64,000 nt of DNA from Euleptes europaea (taxonomy: Eukaryota > Chordata > Lepidosauria > Squamata > Sphaerodactylidae), in the NCBI RefSeq assembly GCF_029931775.1, contig NC_079312.1, positions 136,633,872-136,697,871 on the forward strand, written 5' to 3'. This document shows, one piece after another, positions 1-12,099 of the stretch. Below the pieces are notes generated by a model. The model worked only from the letters and a program-made list of their open reading frames with translations. It did not search any database and was not told the origin of the DNA. The stretch's first letter is position 1; the number at the start of each line of letters is the position of its first letter. A program made the position numbers and the translations under genes.

Positions 1-1387
1 CAGCATTTAGGGTTTCTGCAGCAGCTCAAAATGGCACTTGGGGCCAAAGTAGAAGATACATTTAGCCACATTATTTAGTTCAGGTATATTTATTGCCCAG
101 TTTGACCCTAAATCAGTGGTGGCAAATAGAGACAACAACTGGAAAAACAGGGATGAGGAAATGGGGTAAGTAGTAGTGCAGAAAAGGAAAGGAAGGAAAT
201 GGATGCTGATTCAGTGGGAAAGGGAAATAGGAAAGGGGGAGAATGGAAACAGACAGCAGGATGCAAATGGGGAAACTGAGCAAACAACAACAGACCCAAA
301 ACAGTGTGGGGGGGGGAGAAAGTGGGGGGAGAATAGGGATTTCCTTCCCCTGCAAGTTCTTCCTTGTTGTTCGTAATACTGAACACTCCATAACACTGAA
401 CAGCATATATGGACCGTAATCTTAATGCCTAGTGCTGCCTTGAGTCGACGATAAGGCTGGAATGTAATATAATGAACAACCGTATAAATAAATAGTGTAT
501 GGAATGTGGGCTACTTCATATTTTAACCGTGCAATCCTGAAGGGGGTGGTGGAAGTGCCATAGGAGTTGGCATGACCCTGCGCCAGCATCCGTGGCACTT
601 TGTGCTGTGATAAGTGGCATGGACACAGGCCTGGGGGCACTTATGCTGATGTGCGATGCAGCAGTGCAGGCCTTGGCTGCCGGTGCTGCCTCCCCAGCGG
701 CATTGTCCCAGCGAAACTCCAAAGGCTGGTGTCCAGGGGGATGTTCCCGGGGGTGGAGCTGCTTTTAGGCAGCTTCCAAGCACCTTTCGGCCCGGGGATG
801 GCTCTCTACACTGCAGCGCTGCGACCCCAGCAAAATAGCTGCCATAGCCCTGTGAAACTCCATAGAGGAGTTTCAAGGATTTTTTTAAAAAAGCCTTTTA
901 AACTTTTATTTTCTGACCAGGAAGCCTCTGTGGAGGTGCGCTGCTCCCGACTGCTGCCTATCTACCCCCCCGCTTCAGGAATGGACTCCCTGACTACTTC
1001 AGTGCTGCATGGCATTACACAGAAGGTTTGTCTGGTCTTTGCTGGACAATCTGACAGCAGGGCTGCTAGGTACACATTAGGCATGCCATACCTAAGATCA
1101 GTATACTCTAGCTTTATCTCAAGGGAAACTAACCAGAGTGCCAGAATACAGGTAATAATGCTATCAAATAATGCAACATAAGAATCACACCATTTCAAGC
1201 ACAAACATTTAACAAGAATATTATATCAGTATATCACACCAATGGGCTTGAGAACCTAGGACCCACATAATAAAATGAGTCTTTAGTGGTATTATCCAGA
1301 AAGGACTATAAATAATTAAGATTTCTTCAAAATTTGCTATGTCCTGAGACCCTGGGTGACACTGGTAGCTTCACCAGCTAAAGAACT
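1..1387. other. 3' flank and probable 3' UTR of OXLD1; no gene seen
   Basis: This stretch lies downstream of the OXLD1 stop on the minus strand. About 110-350 is purine-rich on the plus strand. About 535-935 is more GC-rich and resembles an old interspersed repeat that I cannot name. Possible minus-strand AATAAA poly(A) signals lie at 905-910 and 88-93, and I cannot tell which, if either, ends OXLD1. An open frame at 600-1181 has no recognisable domain. Confidence 0.45.
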
Positions 1388-3669
1388 TCAGTCTTTCTTC
1401 ATGCGGAATTTTATTTCCATTTTTAAAATCATCTTTATGTTTTCATCTTGTATATGTTTCCCCACAGCTGCTAGTGCCTGTTCTCCACCATCCTTATAAT
1501 ATTTCAGCAGCTCTTCTGTATATGCAATCCACACGCAGTTGTGGCATCCACTCATGCAACAGTTAGTGGGAGGCAGCAGCGTTGGGGGTACGGCAAAAAG
1601 TTCTTCATCCTTTGAGGACCTTGCTGCCTCCTCAGAGTTAGACTCCTTGTCGTTTAGGGAAGCAGCATTTGGGGAACCATTTTCACGGGCATGTATATGA
1701 CGTTTTTCACAGTCTGTCAACACCGCAGGGAGCCTACACATATTGACCACACACATATGATAGGATCTGTGAAGGAGCCAGGGCCATGAGATACTGCAGT
1801 CCTGGAGATGCTTGAACAGATACACACACTCCTAACAGGAACAAAAAGATATAATTAAACTCCAGAACTGATAACCACTTACTATATTCCCCCCTCCTGT
1901 TTCCAGCAAATCCAACCCATTCTCAAAGTAAAGCCAGTGGAGGAGGAGGAGATGTTTTTTATATGCCAACTTTCTCTACCTTTTAAGGAGAATCAAACTG
2001 GTTTACAATCTCCTTCCCTTCCTCTCCCCACAACAGACATCTTGTGAGGTAGGTAAGGCTGAGAGAGCACTAACAGAACTATGACTAGCCCAACGTCACC
2101 TAGTTAGCTTCATGTGTAAGAGTAGGAAAACCAACCTGGTTCACCAGATGATAGTCTGCCCCTCACGTGGAGGAGTAGGGAATCAAACCCAGTTCTCCAG
2201 ATTAGAGTCCACCACTCTTAACCACTACACCATGCTGGCTCTGCCATATGGGTCCTGGAGGAAAGGGGTAAATTACACAGTATAGGGCACTTACCAATTT
2301 GTTAAGATTAGTATTGCACTGACAAATTCAGACCTCCCACTCCCACAAATTACAATTGTTTTTAAAATCACATTAAACTTTTTTTGCCTTTCTATACACC
2401 ATGATCAGCTATTATCACTCTTACACATAAAAAGGCAACAATCAGGATTTCACCAATGACTCAGTGAATGGATTTTGATTCTAAAATGTCTGGGAGCCCT
2501 CAAAAGTTAAAATGGCCTGCTTTGCTTCAGACCGCATACATGGAATTCCAGTTCACATAAAATGCTCCATGCAAACAGAAAACTAGGACCGCAGGAAGAA
2601 ATATTTTAACCTAGAAACTTGCTCTGCTTGCTTTGTATTTGCAGGGTGCTTTATGAAACACAGAAAACAGGAAGACACAAAAAACCCCACCATTATTAAG
2701 AACAGCCAAGATGTCTCAAAGTAGCGAGTGCAAGCTTAAAATTCCCAGGAACTTTCCAACAAACTGAATGTTAAGCGGCCGGTGGAGCGAAAGAGGCTGC
2801 TTAAGGTATGATGGAAAAGCCCAAAGTCTTTCTATTGCCTTTAACTTTAAGGAGATGTAGTGGTAAACAGGGGTTTGTGGAGGAAATAGAGACCCGAACC
2901 ATTATTTCAAGAAAACAGTTTATTCTGGCAGCTGCGACCCAGAGGCCCTAATGGGCAGAAATCTCTGAGTCCCGATCATACTGAGGAAGGGATATTTATC
3001 CAAATTCAACATATGTCAGCCATCAACATTCAGGGCATATCTGACTGTAATACAGACAGAGAGGCGGCAGTATAGTAACAGTTTCACCCAGTTCTTGTTA
3101 TGGTTCACTGTAACCCTCCGTGACTCTTGCCCCAATTACTAGCCCACAGACACACAGAGATACCCCGCCCAACAAGCTATTCCTTTGCTGCCCTAATACA
3201 TTTCAATACATTTACAGAAAGGAAAAGAGGTTATTACAAATTGCAAAATCAGTGGATCTTCCATAGTCAGGGGAAGTCTACCTTACTGAATGTTAAGCGG
3301 CCGGGGGAGCGAAAGAGGCTGCTTAAGGTATGATGGAAAAGCCCAAAGTCTTTGTGTTGCCTTTAACTTTATGGAGATCAGAACTGGTATTGGATGAGGT
3401 GGTAACAAGAGCCAACCAGATTTCAAATATAACACGGGGGTGGGGAGCATCCCAAAAGGTGACTCCTCCCAGTCCGTTATACGACCACCTTCTCCAGCAA
3501 CATTTCCTTCCCAGTAAACACGCCTGCCATGAGGCTGAGAAACCTCAGGCCTTCTGTTGACTGCCCTTTGACCTTTGGCCCGGAACTTCGGCTCCCTCAC
3601 CTTTCCATGCCCACCAACCACAGGCCTCAGCAGCCCTCGACCGCGCCAGACACCCCTCAGCAACAGCAT
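1388..3669 (-). CDS. OXLD1: OXLD1, oxidoreductase-like domain-containing protein 1
   Basis: Two coding exons are seen. Exon 1 is 3669-3601 (ATG at 3669; donor AAG|GTGAGG at 3600). Exon 2 is 1831-1388 (pyrimidine-rich acceptor ending TTAG at 1832; stop TGA at 1390-1388). Both junctions are phase 0 and give 170 residues; the human protein, from memory, is about 147. The N-terminus is short, Arg/Leu-rich and lacks acidic residues, as expected of a mitochondrial targeting peptide. The Cys-rich signature [15 protein letters not shown] is at residues 110-124 and is followed by the helical tail typical of the family ([18 protein letters not shown]). The signature resembles small metal-binding or redox motifs, but the biochemical role of the family is unclear. 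The middle of the protein (about 24-109) is acidic and low in conservation, so the exon 2 5' boundary rests on the splice signals and phase. It is divergent with CCDC137, as in human. Confidence 0.88.
1934..2242 (-). mobile_element. tRNA-derived SINE, minus strand
   Basis: Read on the minus strand, it begins with a tRNA-like head: A box TGGTGTAGTGGTTAAGAG and B box GGGTTTGATTCCC. A body follows, then a tail ending with the 'tagagaaagttggcatataaaa' type sequence. The same family recurs at 14361-14663 and 16326-16567. It sits in the OXLD1 intron. Confidence 0.8.
2765..3380. repeat. pair of ~95 bp direct repeats in the OXLD1 intron
   Basis: The stretch beginning tgaatgttaagcggccgg at about 2765-2860 recurs at about 3288-3379 with only a few differences. 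The copies are 523 bp apart and enclose an LTR-like segment. The repeats are far too long for an integrase target duplication, so a local tandem duplication or a longer repeat unit is more likely. Confidence 0.8.
2861..3287 (-). mobile_element. possible solo LTR fossil, minus strand
   Basis: Between the two direct repeats is a ~430 bp segment. On the minus strand it has an AATAAA signal (2924-2919) followed by a T-rich stretch, ending near TTTACCACTACA. This resembles the R-U5 end of a retroviral-type LTR. No internal region or clear short target duplication is visible, so the family is not assignable. Confidence 0.35.
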
Positions 3670-3974
3670 CGTCGACGCCGAAGGGCCTCGACCAACCATC
3701 ACACGCCCCGCCCTCATGCCGGAATTGATATCCCTCTCGTCCAATGGCCGCAGCCGCTATTACGGCTGTCAGCCGGTAGTCGTACGTCACTAGCCGGGGA
3801 CCAGCAAGCGAGCCAATGACAGCGAGGCTCTGGGCGGGCCTTTGACGAGACGCCCAATGTGAACCGAGGAAGGGACGAGGTGTAGGCGGGGACAAAGGAA
3901 CACGAGCCAATGGGCTCCAATGTAGGCGGAATCAGGGCGAGCGCGCGTGGATAGTTCCCGGCGAAGGAAGCAAC
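3670..3974. promoter_or_regulatory. bidirectional OXLD1/CCDC137 promoter with five CCAAT boxes
   Basis: Only 305 bp separate the OXLD1 and CCDC137 start codons. The interval is GC- and CpG-rich and has no obvious TATA box. CCAAT boxes on the plus strand start at 3741, 3813, 3854, 3907 and 3917. A CRE-like TACGTCA is at 3784-3790. Multiple CCAAT boxes without TATA are typical of NF-Y-driven divergent housekeeping promoters. Transcription start sites are not visible. Confidence 0.8.
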
Positions 3975-6900
3975 ATGGGGAAGCAGAAGAGGTCGCTTTC
4001 CGTCGCGGGAAGTGCGGATTCCTCCTTCGCGCGGAAGGGAATGATGTGTAGTAATAGGTCAGTAGCTACAACTTTTAGTAATATAATAAGGCATCCGCAA
4101 AGCGCAACTTTACATGTTCGGAGGACTTTGCGAGCACCTCTTTATTATCTTTTTTTTAAATTATTATTATTATTATTTTATTTTTCTTCATTTAATATAT
4201 ATACAGAAACAAATATAGTAGTAGTAATAAAAAGAAAGAAAAAAAACCCAGATAAGCATCTCTTTATTATCATGTAATTAGCGTACTTTGTAGCGTTGTT
4301 ATGAGGACTAAGTGATCTTACAGCGACCTTGTCCAGTAGTAGACTAGTGTTACGATCATGCTTGTACTGCGCATGCAAGGCTGAGGATTGCTTATACTTA
4401 CCCACTGAATTTAAGGTGCAGTCTGGTATGGGTGGATTTCCCCTGGTACTGTTTGGCTCGCAATTTGCATTCTGAGCCACTGCCTTGCCCTGTCCAGCTC
4501 TACTCCTACTAAGAACTAGGGGGCACCCAATGAAGGCGAGGGACTGTAGATTCAGGACAGACAAGCGCTTTTTCACAGTGCAAAATTAACTCATGAGACT
4601 TTACATTATGCTGTGGTGGATTCTTGGAATGATGTATTAGGCAGTATATCTAAACGGAACTTCTAGGGTCAAAAACAGTATGTCTCTGAATATCAGAGGA
4701 ATACTGCTGGGAGGCAATAGTAGTTAGGGGATTTTTTTTTTCCATTTTGCATATAATGGTTGGCTATGTGGGACCTTGGACTACTGGTCTGATCCAGTAG
4801 TGCTGCTCTTATATTCGTAGGCAATTTCTAGCTCTCATTGCCGCCATTATTGCCTCACCCCCTTGATCCAGCCATGATAAGGTTTGGGGATCTTTATCAG
4901 AGTTTACTTAATGTATCCTTGTAATGCTTAAAAGAATAAGAGCTACAGATTAGTGCACCATCCAATACTGTCAGTAGTTGTGACTCACTCCCCCCCCCCC
5001 CAATTAAAGTAGAGATTGAGCACTTGCAGTTTTCTCCATTATTACACCTTGATGCTGGGAAAAGCTTCACCTTATGAATTTTTGTTTGTCATGCAGCTTC
5101 TGAGTGTTCAGAAACTTCCAAGAGACATACTTCATATTGGCAAGCTTACTTGCAGGGAACTGTGTGTGAAGTTAATGGCACTGGAAAACAACATTTAATT
5201 CATCCCTGCTTTCTACGTAGACGGGAGTGCTGTGTTTTGTTTTTAAGAAAGCCAATTGCATTTTCTCTCAAGAGGGTTATCTGCCGTACTCAATGATATA
5301 AAAGTTCATGGATATAAAAGTTCATGGCATACATTTGTTTTGGTGCTGAGGAAAGTCTGTGCAGAAGCTCTACAGAGACTTGTTTGCATTACCCTGCCAG
5401 TTGTAGGCACTGTGTATGTAACAATCACTCAGCCCAAGATCCCCTACCCTCTGTCATGAAGTTGTTGAATTAATAATATTTTTAAAGAAGACAAATGATC
5501 TAAAATACATGAGTCAGTTCATACATGGGAATAGCTGCATAAATGGGTAAGAATAACTGTGGGTGCTTTACCTTGGCAAATGTCTCATATGTATGGTTTT
5601 TAAACCTTGGCTTTCTAGTATGGAGCAAGCTAGGAAAACATGAAGGTAACTTGTAGTGTGCAGGCTTGGATCCTATCATTGCAGCTGGTCCTTTGCATAG
5701 TGTGGGTTCAGGGCATGCTTATAATACCTTAACAGAAAATATATTAGGAGACAGTTGTGTAGAGTCTTTGTCAAGATGTCTGTTTGTTGGTCTGCCTCTC
5801 TTTATTAGCCAAAAGAAGAAGAAAATAAACTCAAAACCCAAATGTCTGAATGAGCAAGAAATTCCCTATCGGCTGCGGGAGATCATGAAGAGCCGTGAGG
5901 AATTAAAGAACCCCAAGAGCAGGAAGAAAAAGAAAGCAGGTATGACATGGTCTCTGATCATGTTTTCTAGTGTATTGTCTGTTACCTCTTTTAATTAATT
6001 GCATGTATGCATGCAGACATCGTCTGTTACATTAATTGTCTAAATACCAGTTACATGTTTTGGAAGGAGTAGGATTGACAGGTTGATTTCAAATGTGTGC
6101 TATTTCCAGTAATCACATTTGTATCTTTGACTATGTTCTTTCAAGACTGTGCACTTCTCATAGTGTCATCCTAAGTAGAGTTACACCCTTTCAAGCCCCT
6201 TGACTTTAGCGGACTTAGAAAGATGTAACTCTGCTTAGGATTGCACTGTCAGTCTGTTAAAATTGCACTTGAAATATAAATTGGTCAAGAGATAGCAGTA
6301 TAGAGTGCATTTTGCTGCTGTGAAACTTTGGTGCAAATCCATTCACTGATTCAAGCAAATTGAACAATACAAATAGAACTTTACATTTGATTGCAGTCTC
6401 TTGTACCCCCCCCCCCCAAATCTATGAAGAGGTTCATGATGTTCTGGGCCTGGGGAAATCAAGAATGAATAGATGGATGTGGTGTGAGTTGTAACCTTCC
6501 TCTGTGTATCGTGAGTCACAGAATCTGGGTTGATGTTTTCCTCCAGCTTGACTTGCTGTCCAGTGATTGCTGTGCCTGCACAATTAGTAATAAATGTCTT
6601 TGCAGAGAGCCAACTTGAGGAGCATGAGGGATCAGAGGAGAATCAGTCTCCTCTCTGAATGTTGCTGAGCACAATGTAATTGTAGTGTTGCATGCTTTGT
6701 CTCAGGAAGCAAACAGAGGCCCAGCTCAGAGAGCGACATACCAGTGCCGAGATTTAGGAGGCGCAAGGGGGAATCAGAATCTTCCTATGTGAGGCGTATG
6801 GACCAGGAAACTCAGCGTGTGCTGTTCCTCACTGAAAACCAGCTGCAACGTGAGCCTGAGAAAGAAGAGCCAATCCAAGAAAAGTCCCAGAAGAAAAAAG

Positions 6901-9900
6901 AGTAAGTTTGAACTTTTGTTAATTCACAGCAGTAGACGTAGAGAATAAGAGTAAGAGCATTATTCCTGAGCCCAAAACTTTGCCTGGACAGTGCCTTTGA
7001 CCCAAGCTAATCTAACCAGTAGTGGAGAGAAAGAAATTATGCATATACACATTCTTTTAACATTTGTTTTATGGCTGCTTCATGATTAATAGTCCCCTGA
7101 TGAAGACTTCATTGAAACATATTTGGTGCTTTGTTTTATTCTTACATAATTTGTGTTTTTATTTTATTGACTTTGTTAGATTGCGAATTGTTTATTTAAG
7201 TTTATGTATCATTACTTTTAAAGAACAGATAACCTTTTCCCTACCCTTTGAGGGGGGATGGGCTTGAACTTATAGATACAATAAGGTTAGCAAGCACTAA
7301 CAAATAGAGAAAGAGATGCAACTGAGAATCTTTGTGTGTTATGATACAAGCTCTTGTGAGTTTATCATTGAACAAAATAGATGATGCATTGACATGCTGA
7401 TGGCAATTAAACCTGCTTCTATCTGTCTGGGATCCATTCTTGCAGTCTGATTGTGTACATGTAGTTCTGGATGACACTAGTCAGGTCTGATTCAGGTGTA
7501 GGAGTGCACTTAAGAAACTCTAGGTGTCTAGTTAGCTTTTCTTTACCAGATCATTTAACTCCCAGACAGATCTACAGCTCAGTAATGCTATAAGTTTGTT
7601 ATGGGTGTAGTACACAAATAAATACTTTAGAGAATCTCTGCTTCCATTCTAAGCTCATTTTATTAAAGCATAATTATTGCATTCTTAACATAGAGTAAAT
7701 CAACAAAGTATTATATCATCCATCATTGTCACATAGATAATTGAAGGAGAGCAATTACATGAGTCCATAAAGGTTTCTTACAGGCAAGGATTCCCTTCTG
7801 AGAAGAAGCACTTAATCAGTATGACTTCCCATATTTATAGGATTTTAGAATCCTCTCCTAACAATAGCTAACTGTCCCACTTGATAAAGGTGCACATTCT
7901 TGGCTAACTCCTTATCTTATAACTTCAAACACCATACAAGGTTATCTGTCCTTGAAATGTCTTCTTAAAATATATACAAACTGTTAGTTCATTCTGGCTA
8001 CTTTTTATTTTAACGAAGTCTATTTAAAAATAGTGATTACAAGTTTCTCATACCTATGAATATGTTTTGGCCCTCAACCAATACTCCCATCCTTTAATAA
8101 TCTTCACTTCTGTGAAGCTGGACATTCTTGCAATTTTCAGAGGCTTCTGCACCTGGGCCTAAACAAACTGTACCTATTGATAATGGGTTAGATGGCTTTT
8201 AATCCACACAAGGCCATATAATTATTACTTTTTGTATTCTGCTTGCTGATTTTTCTGTTCTATTCTGCGTCTCTAGATTCCCTTCTTGGCAGGCTTCCCT
8301 GAGATGCCAGGTTTGTTCTATTTATGTGTGTGGCAACATCTTATATGATCTTTTTGGTTATGTCCAGCAACTGTTCCCCTGTCTGTGGCCATATCTGTGA
8401 CAGTGCATTTACTTGGCCATAATTCTCAGTGAGTTCAGTGGCCGTTCCTCACAAACAAGATTGCAGCACTAATTGGCTAAGGTCTTGTCATGTCTCTTAT
8501 TAACATATCTTGTTCTTTAGATTTCAGAGAAAGAAGCTGGATAAAATCCGAAAACAAAAAGAAGAGAAGAAAATAGCAGTGCTGGAGAAGGACTTACTCA
8601 GTGGTAAGCAGCCATTTGACCTGGCAGTTGGGATTCTTCTATATTAAGCTGCCTTTGCTGTTCCAGAGCAATATGGAACTTGGGCCCTTAGACGTAGATT
8701 TCTATGTTGTTGTTGTTTTAAACTTCAAACCTTAGATATTACTTGTCATTCAACTTCTAACCTTCTTAGATATTTCTTGCTTGTCCCCCCCCCCCCCCCC
8801 ATGGGCTGCTTTTAAGTACCAAATACAGTTCTCTCAGATTCTGGGCAGCCAAAGTACCTGAATGATCAGGATTTTGTGCCAAGGGGAAGGCTGTGCTGTA
8901 GGCCAAAGTGATTTGGGGCTGATGAGATTGATCTGAATCTCAATAATTGTTTAAGGTTGCAGCAGACACTGGTTCGTAGAACCTTAGTGTCTTTAGATTC
9001 CTTTGTGCTTAACAAAAAAAAGGCCAGCTTCTTTTGAAACTTTCATGTAGAAATAAGGAGCCGCTTTTTGCCCATCATTTGTCTTACATAGGGTTAGAAC
9101 AATGGAAGGCAGTCTCTTTGCTGTAGCTCTCCAGGATGGTTTCCAGTGCAGTAAACTCTTCCCGTAACACCCCTGGATTTCAGTCAGTTGATGCCAAGCA
9201 GATCTTGACCTTTAGCTGTCCAATGGAGGCAGGCGGGTGGTAGCTTCAGTTTCTTTCTCAAAAGTGAGTACTGTGGTTTTACAAGGTAAAGGAAAATGTT
9301 GTGTACTTGAACTGTTCTGAGTTCTGTGCTGGGGCATTTGGACTTGGGTTTAGCAGCAGCATTTGTCACAGAATCTTATGTGCAAAGGATGGATTTGTTT
9401 TAGAGCCCTGCCCTCTTCCCCTTGCTACTTAGAGTTGTGATTAGCATCCAGGGTGGAAATTCATTCATCCTATGCCTTGTGGCCTTATCAGGTAACAAAA
9501 GGAAGAAACCCTGTTGGATTCTAGACGGGTAGAAGAAGAATGTTGCATGTATTCTGGACCCCTCCCTATCCTGTAAACAATCTGAACTGTAGTTTTAATT
9601 CATTTCCCATGGCTTTCAGACTCAGTAGAGTTTGGAGAAGTTGCTCTACAGCCCCCGACACTTACAGCAAAGCCCAGAAAGAGTGTCGTCAAAGAGAAGG
9701 TAATTCATTTTGCTGTATGTGATTCTAGGTCTGTTTGCTAACTTTGCCAGTGACTTGTCTCAGTTGTTCAGATCCGAAGATTTTGATTTAATCTGGATAG
9801 CCCAGGCTAGCCTGCTGTCATCAGAGCTCAGAAGCTAAGCAAGGTCAGCCCTGGCTAGTATTTGTATGGGAGACCTCCAAGGAATGTCAGGGTCATGACA

Positions 9901-10390
9901 CGGAGGCAAGCAATGGCAAACCACCTCTGAATGTCTCTTGCCCTTTGGGGTTGCCATAAGTCAGCTGTGACTTGATGGAACCTTTCACCACCAAAGCCCT
10001 GGGGAGATTGGCAACCTGTATTAACCCTAATGTGCCAAGTGAATTGTACCAGATGTGGCCGGGGGCAGGGGTGGGGGGAGTATTGGACACCTTAAAGTGA
10101 GCTCATGTTTTGGGTTCAGTCGCTGCCTTTCCCCCCTCATATCACTCCAGCTTCAGGCAATCTCTTTCATGTTCCAGGCTGGCCACAAGCAGCTTCTGCT
10201 AATGTCTCTCTTGGGCTCTGGTACAGCAGCCCATAAAGTCGTCCATGCATCTCTTGCTCGCCAGAGGATCGTGCAGGAGGAGAGAGACAGGGTTGTCCAA
10301 GCCTACCGGGACCTAAAGAAACGTAAGCAGCAGCAACAGCTGTCAGCCCAGAGCCAGCTGGCTTTGGAGAAACTAAGGAAGCCAGTCTGA
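3975..10390 (+). CDS. CCDC137: CCDC137, coiled-coil domain-containing protein 137
   Basis: Six coding exons give 261 residues: 3975-4057, 5809-5939, 6706-6901, 8521-8603, 9620-9699 and 10178-10390. Every junction has GT/AG ends and the phases match (2,1,2,1,0). The weakest donor is exon 1 (TAG|GTCAGT). The protein is Lys/Arg-rich and largely helical. Family hallmarks seen are NEQEIPYRLREIM at residues 42-54, PVPRFRRRKGES in exon 3, VEFGEVALQPP in exon 5, and the C-terminal helix LARQRIVQEERDRVVQAY (from 217). The human protein, from memory, is 289 residues. It is a nucleolar and mitotic-chromosome-periphery protein, also called RaRF for binding the retinoic acid receptor. Introns carry CR1, 5S-SINE and MITE pieces and long poly-C tracts (4990-5001, 6406-6417, 8785-8800). 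The gene diverges from OXLD1 and shares its promoter. Confidence 0.92.
4568..4821 (+). mobile_element. CR1 LINE 3' end, old, in CCDC137 intron 1
   Basis: The sequence follows the CR1 3' region: 'tttttcacag-gcaaaattaac', 'tggattc', then 'ctggtctgatccagtag' and 'ctcttat' at the end. It is strongly diverged and 5'-truncated. Confidence 0.65.
6161..6248. repeat. short palindromic MITE-like repeat in CCDC137 intron 2
   Basis: The right half, ending 'taactctgcttaggattgcactg', mirrors a degraded left half around 'cctaagtagagttac'. The same family is nearly intact at 36998-37087. Confidence 0.6.
9793..9993 (+). mobile_element. 5S-rRNA-derived SINE in CCDC137 intron 5
   Basis: Its head matches 5S rRNA: 'agaagctaagcaaggtcagc' followed by 'tatgggagacc'. 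Then come the family body ('ggcaagcaatggcaaaccacctc') and a tail related to the BovB LINE 3' end ('gttgccataagtcagctgtg'). The copy is somewhat diverged and lies in sense orientation. Confidence 0.8.
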
Positions 10391-12099
10391 GGTAACATTT
10401 CCAGCATAACAGGAAACAGAACTTTTGGGGTGCAATAATATCTACTGACAACCACAGCAGCCATCCACTTGAAATGGTTCCTCTTTGAATGAGTAGGGCA
10501 AGCAAATTTCTCGCCCATTTGATCTGTGATGGGCAAATGGGTAGTATGGGGTTAACAGCCATCATTTTTGGAAGAATGAATTGCATCCTGAAGAACGATT
10601 TCCGGAGAACAAATTGTACATAAAGCAGCTTTTTTGTGTGTCCAACTTTGGAATGGCGTGCCCACCCTGAGGACTGCACCATAATTGTTTTCTGTAGATG
10701 AGGTCAGAGGCATGAGAATGAAGACTATTTCTCACACTTCCTTTAATTTGCTTCAGTGTTCCATGAGGGGTCTTGCAATGGCTGCAAGATTATTAGGAAA
10801 TGCTCCTTTTGTTGAATGTGAAATTGTTTTATCCTCTTATGGGTGGGAAACACTGGTTTAGCTTATTTAAAAAAAGAGAGTAAAGGATGAGAAAAGAGTT
10901 AGCTTGGGTTGAAGGGGATTGATTCCTACTATGTAGAAACCTTCTATCAGCTTCAAAAGAAAAAAATGGATGAATGAACCAGCTGCTCTTGTCTTCTGCA
11001 AGCTTGATCCTATTGTTCCTCAGGTTTGTACCTGTTCCTTTTAAAGGCACTCTTCAGTCCTCACTCAGACTGCTACATGGGTTTGGGAGCAAAAAGTGTG
11101 TGTCTTCTAGAATAAATATTTTCCTTCCAGATGCTGTCTCTCCTGTCTTGTTCTTGTAACTGCTGAAAAGGGAAACATTCTGCTAGAGCAACTATCAAAG
11201 GTGTTCCTTTAGAACCTGCCCAACATTGGTGTTTGGTGGGAGTCTCCCAGGATACCAACATCAGGAGTGCCTTCACTTGAAAGTGATAAAGGCAGGGTGG
11301 AAAAGTTGGCATTCTTTCTTTGCAAATCCTTTGTTCAAACCTAGAACACAGTGACCTCTTCCCTCACAGGTTAATCGCCCCAAATTGGATGGTGATGGAA
11401 AGTAGGATTTTTTTCCTTTTTCCCCACAGCATCATGGTGCGGTTTGCATTTCCTGGGGTTTCCTTGGCTTTTCTCTGATCTTTCCCAAACTTGCTTGTTG
11501 GAAAGTTTTGGAAAAGATCACAGCAAAGTCTGGATGTGGGTGGGAAAGTTCAGATTTTCCTACCTACGTAGCAGCCATTTTCCCTTCCCCTTCAAGAGCC
11601 AGTTCTTCCCCTTGCCATTGTGTGTGTGTGTGGGGGGTTGTTTTTCTTAGTTGGCAATCTATCAGGTGTGATCTTGGCGTGGGGAGGGCCACCAGGCCCA
11701 TCAGATCCTCCCCGATTCTTTCTGTAACCTTGTTTCAGAGAAAACACGCACACACACACTCTCGGCTGCAGGTGTGTTTTCTTTCCCTATTTTACAGCAA
11801 TTCTCTCATTGATATGATTTTGGTTACTGTTGCAAACTGACATCCACATGTATTGTATATTTATAATGGTGTTAGGATTTAAAGGTAGCTGTTCATTGTG
11901 TAAGCCATTCAGAACTGCTGTTTTAAACACTACTTAACCTCAGACATCCTTAAATCTTAGTGAAGGATTCCAAATGATATTATTTAAAGAGAAATTGAGT
12001 TCGACACCCCTGCTCTAACCACTACACAGTGCTGTTTTGTTAGGATGTGACACTAAAAGGAAGCTAGGAGAATATAATTGTGCACAAGGAATGTGCAAG
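10391..12099 (+). other. CCDC137 3' UTR and downstream flank
   Basis: The part up to about 11130 is the probable 3' UTR, ending at the AATAAA at 11111-11116. Beyond that I see no exon or identifiable repeat, only a short CA/GT-rich patch at about 11620-11770. Confidence 0.55.
11111..11116 (+). terminator. candidate CCDC137 polyadenylation signal
   Basis: This is the first AATAAA after the CCDC137 stop, 720 bp downstream. A T-rich stretch with TGT motifs follows within 50 bp. It is inferred from position only. Confidence 0.5.

Noticed and set aside
600-1181. 193-codon open frame on the plus strand
   Set aside because: No domain or family pattern, no splice or start context; it covers a GC-rich stretch that looks like an old repeat.
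4046-4047. Alternative CCDC137 exon 1 donor GTGTAG
   Set aside because: Phase would also fit, but it matches the donor consensus much worse than GTCAGT at 4058.
9840-9875. A 5S rRNA gene
   Set aside because: The match is only the head of a SINE with a BovB-like tail; no terminator or full 5S sequence is present.
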